64,000 nt of DNA from Brevibacterium antiquum CNRZ 918 (GCF_900169145.1 NZ_FXZD01000009.1:1-64000); one strand, 5' to 3'; shown: positions 1 to 9,217, counted from the stretch's first letter. Notes: a model not told the origin generated them from the letters alone. Translations and numbers: made by a program.

Positions 1-173
1 CACGACATACACCCCTTGACGGTGTAGTCCATGCCCCCGGCTGTTGACGCAGCGCGGGGGCCCTTACGTCACCCGACCCTACCCGGCAGACCGGCCCCGT
101 CCATCGGCATCAAGATGGATACCCCTTATCTTTTTATATCGTCAGAGCGTTTCATTCACACCTGGAGGTCATC
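1..173. other. Upstream region without a gene
   Basis: I see no convincing gene here. The AT-richer stretch at about 120-145 is the natural place for the promoter of the PadR gene. A good ribosome binding site (GGAGG, 164-168) lies 5 nt before the ATG at 174. Confidence 0.5.
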
Positions 174-731
174 ATGAACGAGCCATTCACTCACGGAGGT
201 TCTCCTCGCCGCGGCGGCGACTGGGGCGGTTCCAACATCTGGGAGGCGATGGAGCAGCTGCGTTCGTCTTTCTCCCCGAAACAGCCCTTCCGCATGAACC
301 GCGGGGACGTCCGCGCCGGAATCCTCACACTGTTGGCCGAGGCACCGATGCACGGCTACCAGATCATTCAGGAGATCGAAGAACGCAGCGGCGGCAGCTG
401 GAAGCCCAGTCCGGGGTCGGTCTACCCGACGCTGCAGCTGCTCACGGATGAGGGGCTCATCGCTGCGGAGTCCTCGAGCGGGCGCAAAACCTATTCACTC
501 ACCGAGGCTGGACGCGAGCAGGTCGAATCCGATCCCGAGTCCAACGCCCCATGGGAATCGGCCAGCCGAAGGGAAGCTCCCCGGGCGGCGAACCTGGCCA
601 AGGCCGGCATCGAGCTGGCGCAGGCTGCCTCACAGGTCGGTCGTTCGGGCAGCAAGGAACAGGTCGCTGAGGCGGTCACCGTGTTGGAAGAGACCAAGCG
701 CAAGCTGTATTCGATCCTCGCTCAGGACTGA
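174..731 (+). CDS. PadR family transcriptional regulator
   Basis: Predicted DNA-binding repressor of the PadR family, 185 aa. Residues 1-40 are a Gly/Arg/Ser-rich lead. Residues 43-118 form the winged helix, with the family signature MHGYQIIQEIEER near 59-71 and the SPGSVYPTLQLLTDEGLI stretch at 79-96. The C-terminal helix (about 130-183) would be the dimerisation arm. The ATG at 174 is supported by GGAGG 5 nt upstream. The stop is 3 nt before the next start, so it is probably cotranscribed with the ABC1-type kinase gene. PadR proteins usually repress an adjacent membrane or efflux gene in response to small molecules; the ligand here is unknown. Confidence 0.9.
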   Translation: MNEPFTHGGSPRRGGDWGGSNIWEAMEQLRSSFSPKQPFRMNRGDVRAGILTLLAEAPMHGYQIIQEIEERSGGSWKPSPGSVYPTLQLLTDEGLIAAESSSGRKTYSLTEAGREQVESDPESNAPWESASRREAPRAANLAKAGIELAQAASQVGRSGSKEQVAEAVTVLEETKRKLYSILAQD

Positions 732-734
732 GCG

Positions 735-2555
735 ATGGCGGCGGGAATCGATCGGGGCGCCCCGACACAGGACCTCGCCACGGCGAGTCCTACTACTCAG
801 AATCGCCCCGATCAGCGGCGAATGCTGAGGGCCCGCTCCGGTAAGATCCTCCGCTTCGCCGCTGCCCAGATGGTCGTGGCCTGGTGGTTCGAGCTGACGC
901 TGCCGCGGATCGGCCTCGGCCGGTTCGCGGCACGTCGACGGGTGGAGCGCTGGCGGTCGACTGCCCAGCGATTCCGCGTCCTGGCGGTGGAGCTAGGCGG
1001 ACTGATGATCAAGATCGGTCAGTTCCTCTCGTCCCGCATGGATGTTCTCCCGCCTGAGGTCACGAAGGAACTGGAGGGACTGCAGGACGAGGTCTCGCCT
1101 GTCCCTTTCGAACCGATCCGCACCCTCGCCGAGGCGCAGCTGGGCATGCGCCTCACCGATACCTTCACCTCCTTCGACCCCCGACCGCTGGCCGCAGCAT
1201 CCTTGGGTCAGGCTCATTCGGCCACACTGACTCCGGCTGCGGCTGCAGAGCTGGGATTCGCCGAGGTGGTCGTCAAGGTCCAACGTCCGGGCATCGCCGA
1301 TATCGTCGCAGTGGATCTGCGTGCCCTGCGCCGGATCGCCGGGTGGCTCTCACGGGTCCGGTTCGTCTCCCGTCGCGTCGACATGCCGGCTCTGGTCGAA
1401 GAGTTCGCCCACGTCAGCCTCGAGGAGATCGACTATCTCCACGAAGCTGCGAATGCTGAGACCTTCGCCATGGATTCGCCTGCCTCGGTGCAGGCTCCGC
1501 GCATCGTCTGGGAGCAGACCACACCACAGGTGCTGACCATGGAAGACGTCACCGCGATCAAGGCCAATGACGTTGCCGCTCTGCGCCGAGCCGGAATCGA
1601 TCCCCGTGAGGTCGCTACCGCCTTCGCCCACACCATGTTCGATCAGCTTTTCCGCAGCGGCTTCTTCCACGCCGATCCCCACCCCGGCAATATCTTCGTG
1701 ACCCCGGACCACCCGGTCGCCACCTCGGCGGGGGTGGGATCGGACACTGCCGCGGCCACCTCGGCGGGGGCCGACTGGCATCTGACCTTCGTCGATTTCG
1801 GGATGATGGGGCAGGTGCCCAAGGACCTGCGCGCCGGCCTACGGGAACTCATCATCGCCGTGGCCACCCGTGATTCCCGCCGCCTCGTCGCCAGTGTCGA
1901 ACTCATCGGAGTGCTGCTGGACGGCGCCGACACTGCCGAGCTCGAACGCACCCTCACCGAGCTCTTCGCACGGTTCGGCGGAATGGGGTTCGCGCAGCTG
2001 CGCGAGGTCGATGAGAAGGACCTGCGGGCCTTCTCCACGGATTTCGAATCGGTAGTCCGCGATCTGCCCGTGCAGCTTCCCGAGAACCTCTTCCTCATCA
2101 TCCGCTCACTCTCAATGGTGTCGGGTCTGTGCAGTTCGCTGGATCCGACGTTCAACATCTGGGAGGTCGTCGAACCCTACGCGGGCGAACTGATCGAGGA
2201 TGAGAAGGGAGGGTCCGCCGGCACTGCGGTGAAGGAAGTACTCCACTTCGCGCGCCTGACTCTTGGCCTGCCGGGACGCCTCGACTCTTTGGTGCAGAGG
2301 ATCGAGGACGGCGAACTCTCGGTGTCCACACCCTCGCTGGACCGCCGGGTCACTGGCCTCGAGCTGCTGGCCCGCGGGGTGATCTCGGCCGTGCTGTTCA
2401 CCGGTTTCGTCATCGGCGGAGCTGTACTGCTGCCGGTGACGGATCTGGGCGGTGCGCTGCTGCTTATCGCCTCGGCCCCGGCGCTCATACACAGCCTGTC
2501 CACCCTGCTGCGGCACAGGAGCCTCAGCCGCAGGCACCGACTCTCGCGAGCGTGA
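735..2555 (+). CDS. ABC1/AarF/UbiB family atypical protein kinase
   Basis: 606-aa member of the ABC1 (UbiB/AarF/COQ8) kinase-like family. The diagnostic KxGQ motif is at residues 93-96 (KIGQ), the Ala-rich nucleotide loop (PLAAASLGQAH) at 151-161, and the conserved Lys of VVKVQRPG at 181. A catalytic HADPHPGN loop and a DFGMMGQ metal-binding motif follow. An unusual Ala/Thr/Asp-rich insertion sits between HADPHPGN and DFG (about 1712-1770). Two hydrophobic helices near the C terminus (about 545-597) suggest membrane anchoring. In other organisms the family supports quinone biosynthesis or lipid homeostasis; actinobacteria of this type use menaquinone, so the exact role is open. It follows the PadR gene by 3 nt. 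Confidence 0.9.
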   Translation: MAAGIDRGAPTQDLATASPTTQNRPDQRRMLRARSGKILRFAAAQMVVAWWFELTLPRIGLGRFAARRRVERWRSTAQRFRVLAVELGGLMIKIGQFLSSRMDVLPPEVTKELEGLQDEVSPVPFEPIRTLAEAQLGMRLTDTFTSFDPRPLAAASLGQAHSATLTPAAAAELGFAEVVVKVQRPGIADIVAVDLRALRRIAGWLSRVRFVSRRVDMPALVEEFAHVSLEEIDYLHEAANAETFAMDSPASVQAPRIVWEQTTPQVLTMEDVTAIKANDVAALRRAGIDPREVATAFAHTMFDQLFRSGFFHADPHPGNIFVTPDHPVATSAGVGSDTAAATSAGADWHLTFVDFGMMGQVPKDLRAGLRELIIAVATRDSRRLVASVELIGVLLDGADTAELERTLTELFARFGGMGFAQLREVDEKDLRAFSTDFESVVRDLPVQLPENLFLIIRSLSMVSGLCSSLDPTFNIWEVVEPYAGELIEDEKGGSAGTAVKEVLHFARLTLGLPGRLDSLVQRIEDGELSVSTPSLDRRVTGLELLARGVISAVLFTGFVIGGAVLLPVTDLGGALLLIASAPALIHSLSTLLRHRSLSRRHRLSRA

Positions 2556-2838
2556 TGGTCGCTTGCCGGCCCGAGTGCCACGGCGGAATCGCCTCGGCGC
2601 ACAGTGGAGTACGCCCAGCGATGACCCCACCGATCAGGAAAGACCAGCGATCGCCGCCACAGCATAGCCACGCGAGTTGTCATCGCCACCAGGTTGCAGC
2701 GGCGGCGAGGCGGGACCGGTAAAGCGGAAGATGTGTTGGTGAGGTGGGACGGGGGAGAAAATCTGAGCGCCCACCCATCCGAATCGAGTCGGGCTCCGAA
2801 CCACGTCATGTACAACAAGAATCGTCGAAAGGTTTGTC
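2556..2838. other. Intergenic region
   Basis: 283 bp between the ABC1-type kinase and the DUF4383 gene. No credible gene is visible. It must hold the end of the upstream transcript and the promoter of the DUF4383 gene. AAAGG at 2826-2830 is the likely ribosome binding site for the ATG at 2839. Confidence 0.4.
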
Positions 2839-3300
2839 ATGACCAGTCATACCGCACCTCTATCCACCCGCACCGCACGCACCAGTGTTCAGCTCGTATC
2901 GGGCATTTTCGGCGCCGTGTTCCTTCTGGTGGGCATCCTGGGGTTCGTCCCGGGCATCACACAGGACCTGGACACGATCATGTTCGCCGGCCAGCACTCG
3001 GAGGCGGTTCTGCTGGGGATCTTCCAGGTCTCGGTCCTCCACAACATCGTCCACCTGCTCTTCGGAATCGTCGGGCTCCTGGGTCTGCGATCACGGGGAC
3101 TTGCGAGGGCCTTCCTGATCGTCGGCGGCATCGTCTATGCGGTGCTGTGGATCTACGGCCTCGTCGTTCCGATGGAATCAATGGGCAACTTCGTACCGCT
3201 CAACACCGCCGACAACTGGCTGCACTTCGTTCTCGCAGTGGCCATGGTCACGACCGGCATCGTCTTTGGACGCAAGTCTCACGCCGCCGCGAAGCGGTGA
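2839..3300 (+). CDS. DUF4383 family membrane protein
   Basis: 153-aa integral membrane protein with four hydrophobic helices (about 18-41, 57-80, 88-110 and 125-144). The pattern is that of the actinobacterial DUF4383 family: VLHNIVHLLFGIVGLLG in the second helix and a conserved ADNWLHFVLAVAMV stretch near the end, both with membrane His residues. The start is the ATG after AAAGG. Function is unknown; family members are often found near stress or envelope genes. It converges with the phosphate transporter gene, whose stop is only about 20 nt away. Confidence 0.85.
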   Translation: MTSHTAPLSTRTARTSVQLVSGIFGAVFLLVGILGFVPGITQDLDTIMFAGQHSEAVLLGIFQVSVLHNIVHLLFGIVGLLGLRSRGLARAFLIVGGIVYAVLWIYGLVVPMESMGNFVPLNTADNWLHFVLAVAMVTTGIVFGRKSHAAAKR

Positions 3301-3319
3301 CGCTGAGCCATACTTCCCC

Positions 3320-4330
3320 TCAGCCACCGAACAGTCGGACCACCAGGCCGATCACGATCGCCAATACCGCCGCCGCGGGGATGGTCAGCACCCAGACCCC
3401 GGCGATGGGAAGGATGAAACGGGCACGGGCTCGACCCTTGCGGCCGGCGTACTGAGTACCCAGGATCGCTGATCCGAGAATGAAGGTCAGCGACACCGGG
3501 ACCCGCATGATGAGTGCCGCCGTGTACATGAGCACCGTGGCCGTGGCATCCGCTGTCGCGGACTTCAGAGGGTCCAGGCCGGCCATGCGGACCGACAGTG
3601 TGCGGACAACCCGCCATCCGCTCAGGCCGGTGCCGATCGCCAGCGCTGCGGCGATGAGCAGCCGCACCGGCCAGGAGATCTCGACGACAGAGAGCTGGGT
3701 GTACGGGTTGGCCTCCACTGCGAGGAGGCCAACCATGACCAGTGCCGCGATCTTCTGTGCGTCCTGAACGCCGTGGACCAGTGACAGCGAGGCGGTGAGC
3801 ACCGAGTCGACCATGCGCGCACCGCGGAAGAGCGGTTTGGGAGGCGAAGCAGCAAAGGTCTTCGACAGCAGAGCCGTCAGCCCCCATGAGAGGACGAACC
3901 CGAGGATCGGCGAGATCAGGAGCGGCAGGATCACCGAGTCGAGTGCCTCGGCGGAGTTGACCGAGAAGCCCAGCACGACGCCGGCACCCAGGAGACCGCC
4001 GATGAGGCAGTGCGTGGAGGATACCGGCAACGCGAGGTAGTACGTGAACAGGCTCCACGCCGTTGCGGCGACGAAGGCGATGATCAGAGAGGTGAGGATG
4101 ACCTCGGGGTCTCCCTCGAAGTGGACGATCTGATTGGCCACAACAGAGGCGATCCCCTCGCCCAGAAGTGCTCCGATGAAGTTGAAGACCACGGCCAGGC
4201 CCAGCGCCCACCGCGCGTTGATGGAACGTCCGACGACAGCGTTGCCGATCGTCAGCGCAGCATCATGGAAACCGTTCGAACCGGCGAAGATCACCGCGGT
4301 CACGATGACTCCCGCCAAGAGCAGCTCCAC
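3320..4330 (-). CDS. Inorganic phosphate transporter, Pit family
   Basis: 336-aa low-affinity phosphate/metal-phosphate symporter of the Pit (PiT/SLC20) family, a polytopic membrane protein. The N-terminal GSNGFHDAALTIGNAV stretch and the internal AALTIGNAV-like repeat, the SSTHCLIGGLLGAGV signature (about 125-140) and VHGVQDAQKIAALVM near 205-220 are the family hallmarks. It lies 3 nt downstream of the DUF47 gene and is certainly cotranscribed, the usual Pit-DUF47 arrangement. It is about 130 residues shorter than the second Pit protein of this window (44666-46078) because it lacks the charged C-terminal tail. Confidence 0.92.
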   Translation of the reverse strand: MELLLAGVIVTAVIFAGSNGFHDAALTIGNAVVGRSINARWALGLAVVFNFIGALLGEGIASVVANQIVHFEGDPEVILTSLIIAFVAATAWSLFTYYLALPVSSTHCLIGGLLGAGVVLGFSVNSAEALDSVILPLLISPILGFVLSWGLTALLSKTFAASPPKPLFRGARMVDSVLTASLSLVHGVQDAQKIAALVMVGLLAVEANPYTQLSVVEISWPVRLLIAAALAIGTGLSGWRVVRTLSVRMAGLDPLKSATADATATVLMYTAALIMRVPVSLTFILGSAILGTQYAGRKGRARARFILPIAGVWVLTIPAAAVLAIVIGLVVRLFGG

Positions 4331-4333
4331 GGA

Positions 4334-4954
4334 CTACGACTCCTTGATCGCGATGGCGGCGACGACCTTACCGAGCTCGGTGAACCCATACGCGGCACGA
4401 ACGAAGGCCTGGCCCAACTGAGAGACCGCGGTCATGTATGTCAGACCGCGCTTCGAGTTCGGCACGGCGTCAGACATCCGCCACTGCAGGGCCTCCACCT
4501 GATAGGTGAGCCGGTTGATCGCGTCGACGTAGTCCCACTGATCGAGCTTGCCCGGCAGCCGAGTGATCATCCGGGAGGTGTGGTCCGTCTGGTTGGACAG
4601 TGCGGCAAGAGTTTCAAGGACGCCGGAGGGCAGCTCATCGAACGCCTCCGAGGCGAGGACGAATCCCGCACCGTGGAGAAGGTGGCAGATATCGCGCATG
4701 TGATGACCGAGCAGGTAGAGGTCATTGCGGTCAAAGGGTGTGATGTAGTTCTCGCGCAGCGCACGAAGCACGGCTCCCATGTCTTCATCGGCTTGATCGC
4801 CGATCTCACGGAGGCGGTCCGAAACCTGCCGACGTTCACTGACTTCGATGCCGGAGAGTTCGGCAAGCACCAAATTGCATTGCCTCATCTGTCCGACCAG
4901 GTCGGACAGCCGTTCGTAGAAGACAGTGTCCTGCGGTACTCGCTTGAGCCGCAC
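4334..4954 (-). CDS. DUF47/PhoU-like phosphate transport accessory protein
   Basis: 206-aa cytoplasmic all-helical protein of the DUF47 family (PhoU-like), which accompanies Pit transporters and is thought to regulate or gate them. The protein begins VRLKRVPQDTVFYERLSDLV and ends with a conserved TYMTAVSQLGQAF / AYGFTELGKVVAAIAIKE helix pair. A longer reading frame starts at 4999, but the GTG at 4954 has a perfect AGGAGG (4960-4965) 5 nt upstream, so I chose it. First gene of the two-gene phosphate operon. Confidence 0.88.
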   Translation of the reverse strand: MRLKRVPQDTVFYERLSDLVGQMRQCNLVLAELSGIEVSERRQVSDRLREIGDQADEDMGAVLRALRENYITPFDRNDLYLLGHHMRDICHLLHGAGFVLASEAFDELPSGVLETLAALSNQTDHTSRMITRLPGKLDQWDYVDAINRLTYQVEALQWRMSDAVPNSKRGLTYMTAVSQLGQAFVRAAYGFTELGKVVAAIAIKES

Positions 4955-5258
4955 GCGTTCCTCCTGCCCGGGGCCCGGTCGAGCCGGACGAATGTGCATG
5001 TTGCTTCAATTGTATGTGCCGGACGCTGAACCGAGAGCGCCTCTCGGCGGTAGGCCGCTCGAAGCGGCTGAAATTGGAGCCCGGGGCTTCAGATCCAGCG
5101 TCCGGTGGCCACGAGGGCCACACACAACGATACTCGCTCACGCTCATGAGTCCACCGCCGAGGCGGGCGAACGAGAGTTGAAAATCTCACAGTCGACATA
5201 TGTGGTCAGCCTCCCCGCCCGGAGGACGAGTCCTCGGATCAGCCAGGCGGCGGATCGG
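4955..5258. other. Upstream region of the pit operon, no gene
   Basis: 304 bp with no supported gene. It contains a perfect 6+3+6 inverted repeat (GCCGCT, CGA, AGCGGC) at 5054-5068, about 100 bp before the DUF47 start. This could be an operator or a hairpin in the leader of the phosphate operon. Confidence 0.4.
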
Positions 5259-5846
5259 TCAGTCCAGTCCACCGTGACGGTGGGCGATGGCAGCATCCTT
5301 GAGGTCCTTCGCGAACTGGCGCAGCCGAGTGGCAGTCTCGGAGCGGTCGGTGCCTTCGGCGCACATGCCGATGAACGCTGCAGCTCGCAAGAGGGCGATG
5401 ACGACGTCCCCGCGGAAGGCGCCAGCCAAGATCTCATCGATGGCACGGGCCACCTCATCGGGACCTGCGGGAAGCTCGACTCCGGCCAGGATGTCGTCGA
5501 GCCCGAGGCCGTCAGTCATCCTGGCCTGCCCGGCGGAGAACATGTCGGCGAGCTCGCGCGGAGCGGTGAGGATCCATTCGCGCAGCGCATAGAGACGCCA
5601 GAGCGCTCCCGGCGCGGACACGGCAGGCGCCGTAGACCACATTTCGGCAATGACCTCGAGACCGATGTCGTCTGCCAACTCGACGAACCGCTTTGTTGCA
5701 GCCTCGTCACGCTGTCCACTCGAGTCCCCGAGCAGCAGCGCCGCGGTCGCGTGAGAGGTCTCTGACCTGGTCACCGGGTCACTCGTGTCGCTGACGGAAT
5801 CGAGATCGGCCAGAGGAATCGGGCGGTGGAAGCGTGGCTGTGTCAT
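5259..5846 (-). CDS. Conserved hypothetical protein
   Basis: 195-aa soluble, mostly helical acidic protein that I do not recognise. Residues 1-45 are polar and probably disordered. A helical core follows, containing LWRLYALREWILTAPRELAD, and then a second part with GPDEVARAIDEILAGAFRGD and an Ala-rich helix. No signal peptide or membrane helix is evident. It is transcribed divergently from the gene at 6015, with which it shares a 168-bp intergenic region. Codon use is consistent with its neighbours. Confidence 0.7.
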   Translation of the reverse strand: MTQPRFHRPIPLADLDSVSDTSDPVTRSETSHATAALLLGDSSGQRDEAATKRFVELADDIGLEVIAEMWSTAPAVSAPGALWRLYALREWILTAPRELADMFSAGQARMTDGLGLDDILAGVELPAGPDEVARAIDEILAGAFRGDVVIALLRAAAFIGMCAEGTDRSETATRLRQFAKDLKDAAIAHRHGGLD

Positions 5847-6014
5847 CGTCAGAGCAGTCTAGTCCCCCAGTCTGGGTGAGCATCCAGCCCGGACGGAAAT
5901 TCGTCTCCCGGTCAGGATTCATTCGTCGCGCTCACAATGGCCACTACTAAACTGGAGACAAATCCGTGCCAGCGACCAGCAGGCGACGAGCGCAGACAAC
6001 GAAGAGGAATTCCC

Positions 6015-6953
6015 GTGGCAAAATCATCAGTGGCGAAGAAGGGTCTGGACAAGGCAGCGAAATTCGCTGTCAATGAAGACGGATCCCTCAATCCCCGCGC
6101 CCAGTCGATGCTGTCGAAGCTTCTGTCGGTCCAGCGCCCAGTGGCTCTTGCCTATGTGCGCAGCCTGCGTCGCAGGAATCCCGATGCGACTCCGGAAGAG
6201 CTGATCAAGATCATTCGTCGGCACTACCTCACGCTGACCACCTCGGGTGGTGCGGCGGTCGGTGCCACCGCCGCGGTTCCCGGCCTCGGCACGACCGCCG
6301 CACTGGGTGTGGCCACCGCTGAGACCGCTGGATTCCTCGAAGGCACCGCCCTGTACGCCCAGGCGGTCTCCGAGATCCATGGTCTTCCGGTTCAGGACGC
6401 CAATCGCGCGAATGCACTGGTGCTGGGGCTCATGCTCGGCAAGGACGGGAAGAACCTCGTCCAGCGCTTCAACAGGCAGTCCGGTGGCACAGAGTCGATG
6501 TTCAGCAACTGGGGCGCAACCGTGACCAAGCAGCTGCCCGCCCCCGTCGTCGACCTGCTGGTGCGGAAGCTGCGGAAGACGTTCATCCGCAAATTCGCCG
6601 CACGAGCCGGCGGCTCACTGGTCGGCCGTTTGCTGCCCTTCGGCATCGGCGCAGTCATCGGCAGTGTGGTCAACGCTCAGATGTCTCGGAAGGTGACCAG
6701 AGAAGCGGAAGAAGCCTTCGGTGCCGCCCCCACGATCTTCCCGCTTGAGACTGATCCGGAGTTCGTCGCCCCGAAGAAGGATCACAGAATGCTGGCGGGG
6801 CTGAAGAACGTCGCTGCGCTTCGCGGCAAAATCAAAAAGCACAAGGCAATCGAATCAGACGTCATCGACGAGGCGGCCGAAGAAGACTCGTCGAAAGCGG
6901 AATCGTCGATGAACAATCGCTCAGAAGATGACCGTCCCGAACTGGAGGGATGA
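6015..6953 (+). CDS. EcsC-like conserved actinobacterial protein
   Basis: 312-aa protein starting at a GTG (VAKSSVAKKGLDKAA) preceded by GAGG (6004-6007). An in-frame ATG at 5937 would add 26 unlikely residues and lacks such a site. The centre has a Gly/Ala-rich amphipathic stretch (GAAVGATAAVPGLGTTAALG) followed by FLEGTALYAQAVSEIHGLP, then a second Gly-rich segment (GGSLVGRLLPFGIGAVIGSVVN). The pattern resembles EcsC-family proteins common in actinobacteria. The C-terminal 60 residues are highly charged. Biochemical function unknown; the EcsC assignment is from memory of the family pattern. Confidence 0.72.
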   Translation: MAKSSVAKKGLDKAAKFAVNEDGSLNPRAQSMLSKLLSVQRPVALAYVRSLRRRNPDATPEELIKIIRRHYLTLTTSGGAAVGATAAVPGLGTTAALGVATAETAGFLEGTALYAQAVSEIHGLPVQDANRANALVLGLMLGKDGKNLVQRFNRQSGGTESMFSNWGATVTKQLPAPVVDLLVRKLRKTFIRKFAARAGGSLVGRLLPFGIGAVIGSVVNAQMSRKVTREAEEAFGAAPTIFPLETDPEFVAPKKDHRMLAGLKNVAALRGKIKKHKAIESDVIDEAAEEDSSKAESSMNNRSEDDRPELEG

Positions 6954-7029
6954 TCACACCATGAGCTCGTTGGTGCTGACGACAGCGCAGCGGGGTCCTG
7001 TCGACTTCTGATCTGCCGCTGGCTGGTTT

Positions 7030-7059
7030 GAGTATTCGGGTCCCTTACCTCTAATATTA
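7030..7059 (+). promoter_or_regulatory. Candidate promoter of tRNA-Lys
   Basis: A TTGAGT box at 7030-7035 and a TAATAT box at 7054-7059 are separated by 18 bp. They form the best sigma-70-like promoter in the 160 bp before the tRNA gene, which starts 54 bp after the -10 box. The assignment is by motif only. Confidence 0.4.
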
Positions 7060-7113
7060 TTGAGTCTCCAACAACACCGATGTGACGTATGTTCACGCGG
7101 TTGCGTTGAGGCG

Positions 7114-7186
<73 letters not shown>

Positions 7187-7197
7187 CCCAAACGACA

Positions 7198-7240
7198 GAA
7201 CCCCTCCGATCACGGTGCTGACACCGGATCGGAGGGGTTC
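7198..7240. terminator. Intrinsic terminator after tRNA-Lys
   Basis: A perfect 14-bp stem (GAACCCCTCCGATC, 7198-7211, with 7227-7240) encloses a loop that can itself pair GGTG with CACC. TTCTTC follows on the plus strand. It lies between tRNA-Lys and the converging PspC gene and can serve both strands. Confidence 0.85.
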
Positions 7241-7268
7241 TTCGCTGTTGTTGCAGGTTATGGGGCTG

Positions 7269-7520
7269 TCACTGCTCGAGACTGCCGCCGAATGCCTGTT
7301 CAACGGGAATGGTCCCGTCCTGCCACGGAGTGATGACCCAAGCGACGAGATAGGCACCGAGGCCCAGAACCGGAAGCAGGAACGAAGCGAGAACCAGCAG
7401 ACGAACCAGCCACACATTCAGCCCCGTCGACTTGGCCAGACTTCCCGCGATGCCGCCTAGAACCCTGTCGGGGCCACGACGGAAACCGGTATTGCGGATC
7501 GCATCAAATAGTTTTCTCAT
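7269..7520 (-). CDS. PspC domain small membrane protein
   Basis: 83-aa protein made almost entirely of one PspC domain. The conserved RRGPDRVLGGIAGSLAKSTG stretch at 14-33 precedes two adjacent hydrophobic helices (about 36-68), followed by a short polar tail. PspC proteins sit in the cytoplasmic membrane and take part in envelope stress sensing; in actinobacteria such short forms are common and not linked to a full psp operon. It stands alone, convergent with tRNA-Lys. Confidence 0.85.
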   Translation of the reverse strand: MRKLFDAIRNTGFRRGPDRVLGGIAGSLAKSTGLNVWLVRLLVLASFLLPVLGLGAYLVAWVITPWQDGTIPVEQAFGGSLEQ

Positions 7521-7710
7521 ACCCTCAACAGTACGCAGGTTCTGCCGTCTGCACAGGGGTGCTGACCGTCGAACCGGGCTGAGGGAAACCGTAATGGCAA
7601 CTGTGGGACCGGACTGGAAGAGCGGGGCCGCCTCGGCGACTTATGAGACGGAATTCTCATTGCCCGAAATCACGATCACAGGTTTTGGGCGCGGCATAGA
7701 GGAGTTCCTT

Positions 7711-7850
7711 GTGAAGTGGTTGAAGATGACCGTCCTCACGCTCGTCGTCATATTCGTGGCTTTCTACCTGTTCACCCGGCCAGAGGATTCAGCCGATGCA
7801 GTCCGGAACACGTTTGCTGCGGTGGACGACGGCGAATCCAGGGCTGAGCC
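7711..7850 (+). pseudogene. Small membrane protein gene that has lost its own stop
   Basis: A GTG at 7711 with GAGGAG at 7699-7704 opens a frame encoding VKWLKMTVLTLVVIFVAFY, one membrane helix, then LFTRPEDSADAVRNTF. This is the typical layout of short one-helix actinobacterial proteins (about 50-60 aa). Here the frame does not close. It continues to 8826 as low-quality sequence antisense to the monooxygenase gene. I read this as a 3'-truncated small gene. The annotated end is where the opposite gene begins, not a real stop codon. Confidence 0.35.
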
Positions 7851-9104
7851 TCAGACCCGCTCCGCTTGCCGACGGGCGAAGCCCGGGGCATGTTCGGCAG
7901 TGACCCCCATCCCGAGGATGCGCGTCGGAACCACGGTCAGCGCAGGGAACGTCGTCAGCAGCCAAAGAATCGGCGCCGGCGGGCGGATGGCTCCGCCGTT
8001 GTGGACGACCGGTTCGATCATCGCGTGGATGCCGCCCTGCAGCAGTTCAACGGCTTTCGTCGTCAGCATTCGTCTGCGCTGCACCCGTCTGAGCTCGCGG
8101 GTGGACACATTCCCCGTGCGCAGGGCTTCGGCCAACAGACGGGCCGTGGCCACACCATCCTGGACCGCCAGGTTGACGCCGTCTCCGCCCAGCGGGCTCA
8201 TGGCATGGGCAGAGTCGCCGATGCACAGAAGCCCGTCGACGAACCAGCGTCTGGCTTCGTTGCGCCGAACGTCGAGTAGCTTCACGTCATCGAATCGGAG
8301 CGTTGCAACGTCGTCTGCCAGCGCGGGGAATGTCTCTGCGACCGCGCCGCGCAGGGACTCGATTCCCTGCTCACGAAACCGCGCGTCCTCACCCTTCGGG
8401 ATGAGGCGGGCCATCTGGACATGCCCGTCACGCGGAATCGCGACGAAGACATTGCCGCCCTTGGCGCGAGGAGCGATGGTGTCAGCCAGCTGCGCCGTGG
8501 TGTCGATCCGGAACCACCACACATCGATCGTCGAGCGCAGTTCCCGCATCGACAGCGCCGCCTCGTCCCGCGCCTTCGACCAGCGCCCATCGGCAGCCAC
8601 GACGAGTGGCGCACGCAGCTCGGCCTCACCCTCGGGAGTCTGTGCGCGCACACCGATGACCCGGTCGTCGTCCCAGATCAAGGAGGACATCTCGACCCCC
8701 ATGCGCAGATCGAAGCCGGCTTCGTCTTCCCCTGCCTTGGCCAGCAGATTGAGGAAGTCCCATTGCGGAGCGATCGTCATGAACGGATGCGCCGTGTGCA
8801 GTCTGGACAGGTCGCCGAGGATGTAGTCGCGACCGTCATCGCCGATGAGGCTGATGGTGGTCACCCTCCGGTGGGTGATCCGTGCGAACTCGTTGTAGAG
8901 CCCGAGCTCGTCGAGGAGGCGCAGTGTTGAGGGATGGATGGTGTCACCGCGGAAATCTCTGAAGAAATCAGTGTGCTTCTCCAACACCACAACCTTGACG
9001 CCTCCGCGTGCCAGGAGCAGCCCGGCAACGATTCCGGCGGGACCGCCGCCGGAGATGATGCAGTCGTATTCGTCTGTGAACCGATCGTGCGCGGTGTCTG
9101 TCAT
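7851..9104 (-). CDS. FAD-dependent monooxygenase (UbiH/aromatic hydroxylase type)
   Basis: 417-aa flavoprotein of the class A monooxygenase family. The N-terminal dinucleotide fold is DCIISGGGPAGIVAGLLLARGG (about 14-35), with the acidic end of the second strand in VVVLEKH. The FRGDTIHPSTLRLLDELGL segment binds flavin. The second FAD motif, CIGDSAHAMSPLGGDGVNLAVQDG, lies about two thirds along. Expected reaction: NAD(P)H-dependent hydroxylation of an aromatic or polyketide-like substrate; the substrate cannot be read from the sequence. No partner gene adjoins it. Confidence 0.88.
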   Translation of the reverse strand: MTDTAHDRFTDEYDCIISGGGPAGIVAGLLLARGGVKVVVLEKHTDFFRDFRGDTIHPSTLRLLDELGLYNEFARITHRRVTTISLIGDDGRDYILGDLSRLHTAHPFMTIAPQWDFLNLLAKAGEDEAGFDLRMGVEMSSLIWDDDRVIGVRAQTPEGEAELRAPLVVAADGRWSKARDEAALSMRELRSTIDVWWFRIDTTAQLADTIAPRAKGGNVFVAIPRDGHVQMARLIPKGEDARFREQGIESLRGAVAETFPALADDVATLRFDDVKLLDVRRNEARRWFVDGLLCIGDSAHAMSPLGGDGVNLAVQDGVATARLLAEALRTGNVSTRELRRVQRRRMLTTKAVELLQGGIHAMIEPVVHNGGAIRPPAPILWLLTTFPALTVVPTRILGMGVTAEHAPGFARRQAERV

Positions 9105-9217
9105 GACACCCTCCTCAGCATCGGGGGCACAGAAACGATTTTAGTCCACGAGCGGACCGAAAGACATCAGTCGGCGCGCAGTAGGTGCTTACCCCCACCT
9201 GCTGTAGCCTCTGGCGT

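Noticed and set aside
4010..5029. Open frame on the plus strand opposite the Pit and DUF47 genes
   Set aside because: No family resemblance; the opposite strand has two well-defined genes with good ribosome binding sites.
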